DNA of 64,000 nucleotides from Trichoplax adhaerens. Lineage: Eukaryota > Placozoa > Uniplacotomia > Trichoplacea > Trichoplacidae. The position numbers were made by a program, and so were the translations under genes. The notes under the pieces were generated by a model, which saw only the letters and a list, made by a program, of their open reading frames with translations, was not told the DNA's origin and searched no databases. Below, one piece after another: positions 60,781-64,000 of the stretch (positions within the stretch are counted from its first letter, which is position 1; each line of letters begins with the position of its first letter). The stretch spans positions 2,530,106 through 2,594,105 of the forward strand of contig NW_002060950.1 in NCBI RefSeq assembly GCF_000150275.1, in the 5' to 3' direction.

Positions 60781-63700
60781 ATTGGTTGGAGTATGCTAGT
60801 GGTATCAATCATTTTTTTTATACTGAATTATTCTAGTACAGGTTAGGATTTGGTTCCTATGGGAAATTTCATTTTTTACGATGCTAATTGAAATTTTTAT
60901 TAAGAACTGATTTGGAAGAACCTTAATATCCTAATGTAGGTTAAGACTTGATTAAATTGGAAAATTCAACAATTAGCACAATATGTGTTGAAGGTAAAAC
61001 CGACCATATCTTGAATCAAGGGTCCTTTTTGAAATATTAATTAATAGATAACTGGATGAGAAGAATGTGTTAATTAGACATCAAGATGAGCGGGAATTGA
61101 ATGGAAAAATTTGGAATTATACCACAAGATAGAATTGAAAAATAACTTTAATTATCATTTTTGAATTAGCAAGGTCTGAACTGTAAAGACAAACTTGAAC
61201 AGCATTAGGAAACATAAAAAAATAGCCATCAATTACTTTCCTAGACAATGAAGATCGATGATGGGAATGCTAATCTCGACGGTAATACAAGATTATGGAA
61301 ATAATGGTAAAGGGTAAGCATGGACTAGCGAAACTTTTACTCGAACAACTAGAAGAGATCTGCAGAACTAGCTGGATGATACTAGAAATCTTGGATTGCT
61401 AGTAACGGCAAGAAATTGTCTCGTAAATATCATTTCATAACTCATCTATCTAGACTGCTAGGACCTTCTTGTAAAAGTGAAACATAGTTACAACGGTAGA
61501 TTTTGGAATAAACAACATTCAACTTTTAGCATTGGTGAAAACTTATTAGGAAATTGAATTTTATGAAGGAAATATTCGATCGACAGAAATTTTACTTCAA
61601 CTTTCTTTTGACTCTAACATTAGAAATTAGAAATACGCTGTAAAATTATATTCAAAAATAGATTCCTTCTATCATCAGCTCCTTACGATAAAAAGCAAGC
61701 AAACAGCTGGGCTAATTCGCAAATCAAAATTATCTACTCATATTGTATTAATGATGAGAGATTCATGAATTAATCATCTTTTCTATGTAGTCTAGGCACA
61801 AGAGTACTGTACAAGGATTGAAATTAAAAGAATGGCACTACATCATTAATTACGGAATTATATGAATTGCCATTTACATATTAGAGATTATGCTAATCAA
61901 AATAATAGTAACCTTTCGTTGTAAAGCCAAGTTAATCATTTATTAAACTAAAGTCTACAGACTATTTCCAATGGAATCCACCCTTTAACAGATGCAGTTG
62001 GCTCAATGGAATCTAGACTCATCCTTAATTGTACTATTTATTATGATACTTATATCTTAAAAGTTGCTCTCTATTTTGACTTGTAAAAATTGGATAACTA
62101 GAAGAAAAATAGACCATTAAAACCTCTTATTTCACTATAGAAATAACCTCGACTAACGAACTGCACAGTCTTCTTGATTCAAGGTTTTATAAATTGTTAG
62201 AATTGAAGCCGACATGGAGACATATTTACTATTCGACATGCTAATTCTGATTATAGACCTTGTTCAATTATGAAATAAGAATTTTTTACGGCTTATTAGC
62301 CATTCTAATTATCAAATTTCTCTGATATGGCTTCATTAAAATTATCCAAGTTTTCAAATCATCACTTTTTACTGTACTAATAGGTTTACTCCTTGATCTG
62401 ATTAAATGATTAATTTAGCCACGCTTGCTGTGATTTATGCTTTTTTAACTATTAATTTACAGGATTCAGTCGATCGGAGCTAATTACAGTATCGTCTTAG
62501 CCTATTACTTTATTTATAATTAGACTCCTTCATCTTGGTTAATCTAAGCGATTTTTAATCCGAAATGGTCATATAAAATCTATTCTATTTGAATTATTAA
62601 ACTATGATCTATTCGATTGCAATGTAATATGCATTAATGATACTCAAATATTGTAGCAAAACTACTGTCATACAGTCGAGCTCATGATATTTTGGCTATC
62701 AAGCAAACTTGTATACTAAATAATTCTTGCTAGATTAAATAGTTATCATTCATTTACTGAAATTTCTCGACACATTATTAATGATTCATAATTAGCGCTA
62801 TCGAAGTATTTCATATCAAGATCGAAGCTTTTCGTTAATATTAATAGAGCCTAGGTCCTATTAGACTAAAATCTAGACTTACTGTCGCAAACGATAGAAA
62901 ATAGATCCTATTATGCTAGATCAAACTTCCGTCTATTCATTCAAAACTTCATAAATTGATGATATATGAATATCGTAAAACTATAACTAAGGTTCTTGCC
63001 TTATTGTTAAAATAGGATAGAGAACCGATCTTATTTGACTTAATTAAACTATTTCTATTTCTTTGAAAGCTTTGTACGTTATTAAGAATGTGTGAATATC
63101 ACTAGAAATTTGTCTGCAAATAGTATATTAAATTTCGTTCAGATTAGCTTATTGTACTGGTATGAATGACAAATAGGTTATAGCTCAATAGAATTTTAGG
63201 CATCAATACTTTCACATTTTATAGAATAAATCCTATGTATATCTTCAATTTATATCTTATTAAAATTTTTCAGAATGTAACGTTAGAAATTTCATTTCCA
63301 TAGCGCTATCTGCTTGTTAATGCATTTTGATCCTATTTCTAATGTTGGTTCTGTATTTCGTAATTGGTTATAATATTTAAACTTGATGTATATTCATTTT
63401 TTTTTATAACTTACTCAATTTGCATCAATAATTTCTTTCTTTTTGTATCTGACATCCTTTGTCTATACTTGAAAAGAATAAACAAGATATTTCTTAATGC
63501 CATTTCAATTATTCATGTGTAGTATTATTATTCGCTATTCTAAATACCTTGTAGACTATTTGGATACGATGGTTTTTAACAGATTATTGAACTGTCTGAT
63601 TGATAATTTTATCAATTTATAAAAAGGAAAACGTCAGATTGAGAATTAATATACGGGCTAGTAATTAAGTTTCTCCAATGGAAGCAAGATAGTAGGGTAT

Positions 63701-64000
63701 TTTTAGCTAACACATACATCTTCATTGAAAAATACCATGGTAATTATTGATACGAACGAATATATATTTGCCTCAGTTATAGACCAGGTAAAAGGATAGC
63801 GTACTCAAGACAAAAAATAAAGAGTTCCACTTAAATATGATTAGCAATGCTGAGAGACTGGTATGGAAGTACTAATAGGATAGCAAGATATTACCAGTAA
63901 AATAAAAAGTTTGATCTAGGATTAATCATCGATATTAGCAGTAAAATCGATCTAAGCAATCTTAAAAATCGTTCTTAAAACTATCATTTTCATGTTCTAC
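60781..64000. other. AT-rich stretch with no recognised gene
   Basis: Three kilobases after the GPCR, rich in stops in all frames. No open frame of note, repeat array or RNA gene was seen. The first part is the presumed 3' UTR of the GPCR. Confidence 0.6.

Overview
The window looks like nuclear DNA of an early-branching animal. It is AT-rich, and most genes are cut into many small exons with short GT-AG introns (many of 60-200 bases). It carries animal-type genes: an Eph receptor tyrosine kinase, two rhodopsin-type GPCRs and an HMG20-type HMG-box protein. Gene content, intron density and compactness fit a placozoan (Trichoplax-like) genome. That placement is inferred from character, not from a database match. 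No bacterial, viral or organellar genes and no CRISPR array were seen.

Layout, left to right: about 6 kb without a recognised gene; an intronless class A GPCR (+, 6179-7246); a nine-exon STARD7-type START-domain gene (-, 8429-11289); part of an unrecognised Cys-rich gene (+, 12751-13217); a stretch with microsatellite and tandem duplications; a complete Eph receptor gene (+, 16006-27091, 20 exons), whose 3.8-kb first intron is filled with tandem arrays; RPP30 (-, 29144-32167, nine exons), with another array in its first intron; a tandem array carrying a small TA-flanked inverted-repeat element (33330-33396); a two-exon gene resembling the DUF3990/ADP-ribosyltransferase-fold family (-, 36425-37330); a putative CARD-like minus-strand pair of exons (40552-40979); an acidic Asp/Glu/Ser-rich ORF (+, 41084-41638); NHP2 (-, 43019-44016, three exons); an Mpv17-family gene (-, 45190-47151, eight exons); a 1.2-kb field of GTACAGTAC-type palindromic repeats (47390-48640); an HMG20-type gene with an added zinc finger (+, 48809-53536, ten exons); 6 kb without a recognised gene; a second intronless GPCR (+, 59647-60780); and 3 kb without a gene.

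Exon models were built by hand. I joined open segments that match the known order of family motifs, and checked that splice sites were plausible and that phases added up. STARD7, RPP30, NHP2, Mpv17 and HMG20 all sum to intact frames. Eph does so only with a short 22-base version of exon 8.

The genes do not form a pathway. RPP30 (RNase P/MRP) and NHP2 (H/ACA snoRNP) are RNA-processing housekeeping genes. STARD7 and Mpv17 act in or around mitochondria. Eph and the two GPCRs are surface receptors. HMG20 is a chromatin regulator. The least ordinary items are the DUF3990-like gene, the CARD-like fragment, the zinc finger and GC-AG intron in HMG20, the Eph exon 8/9 ambiguity, and the repeat arrays.
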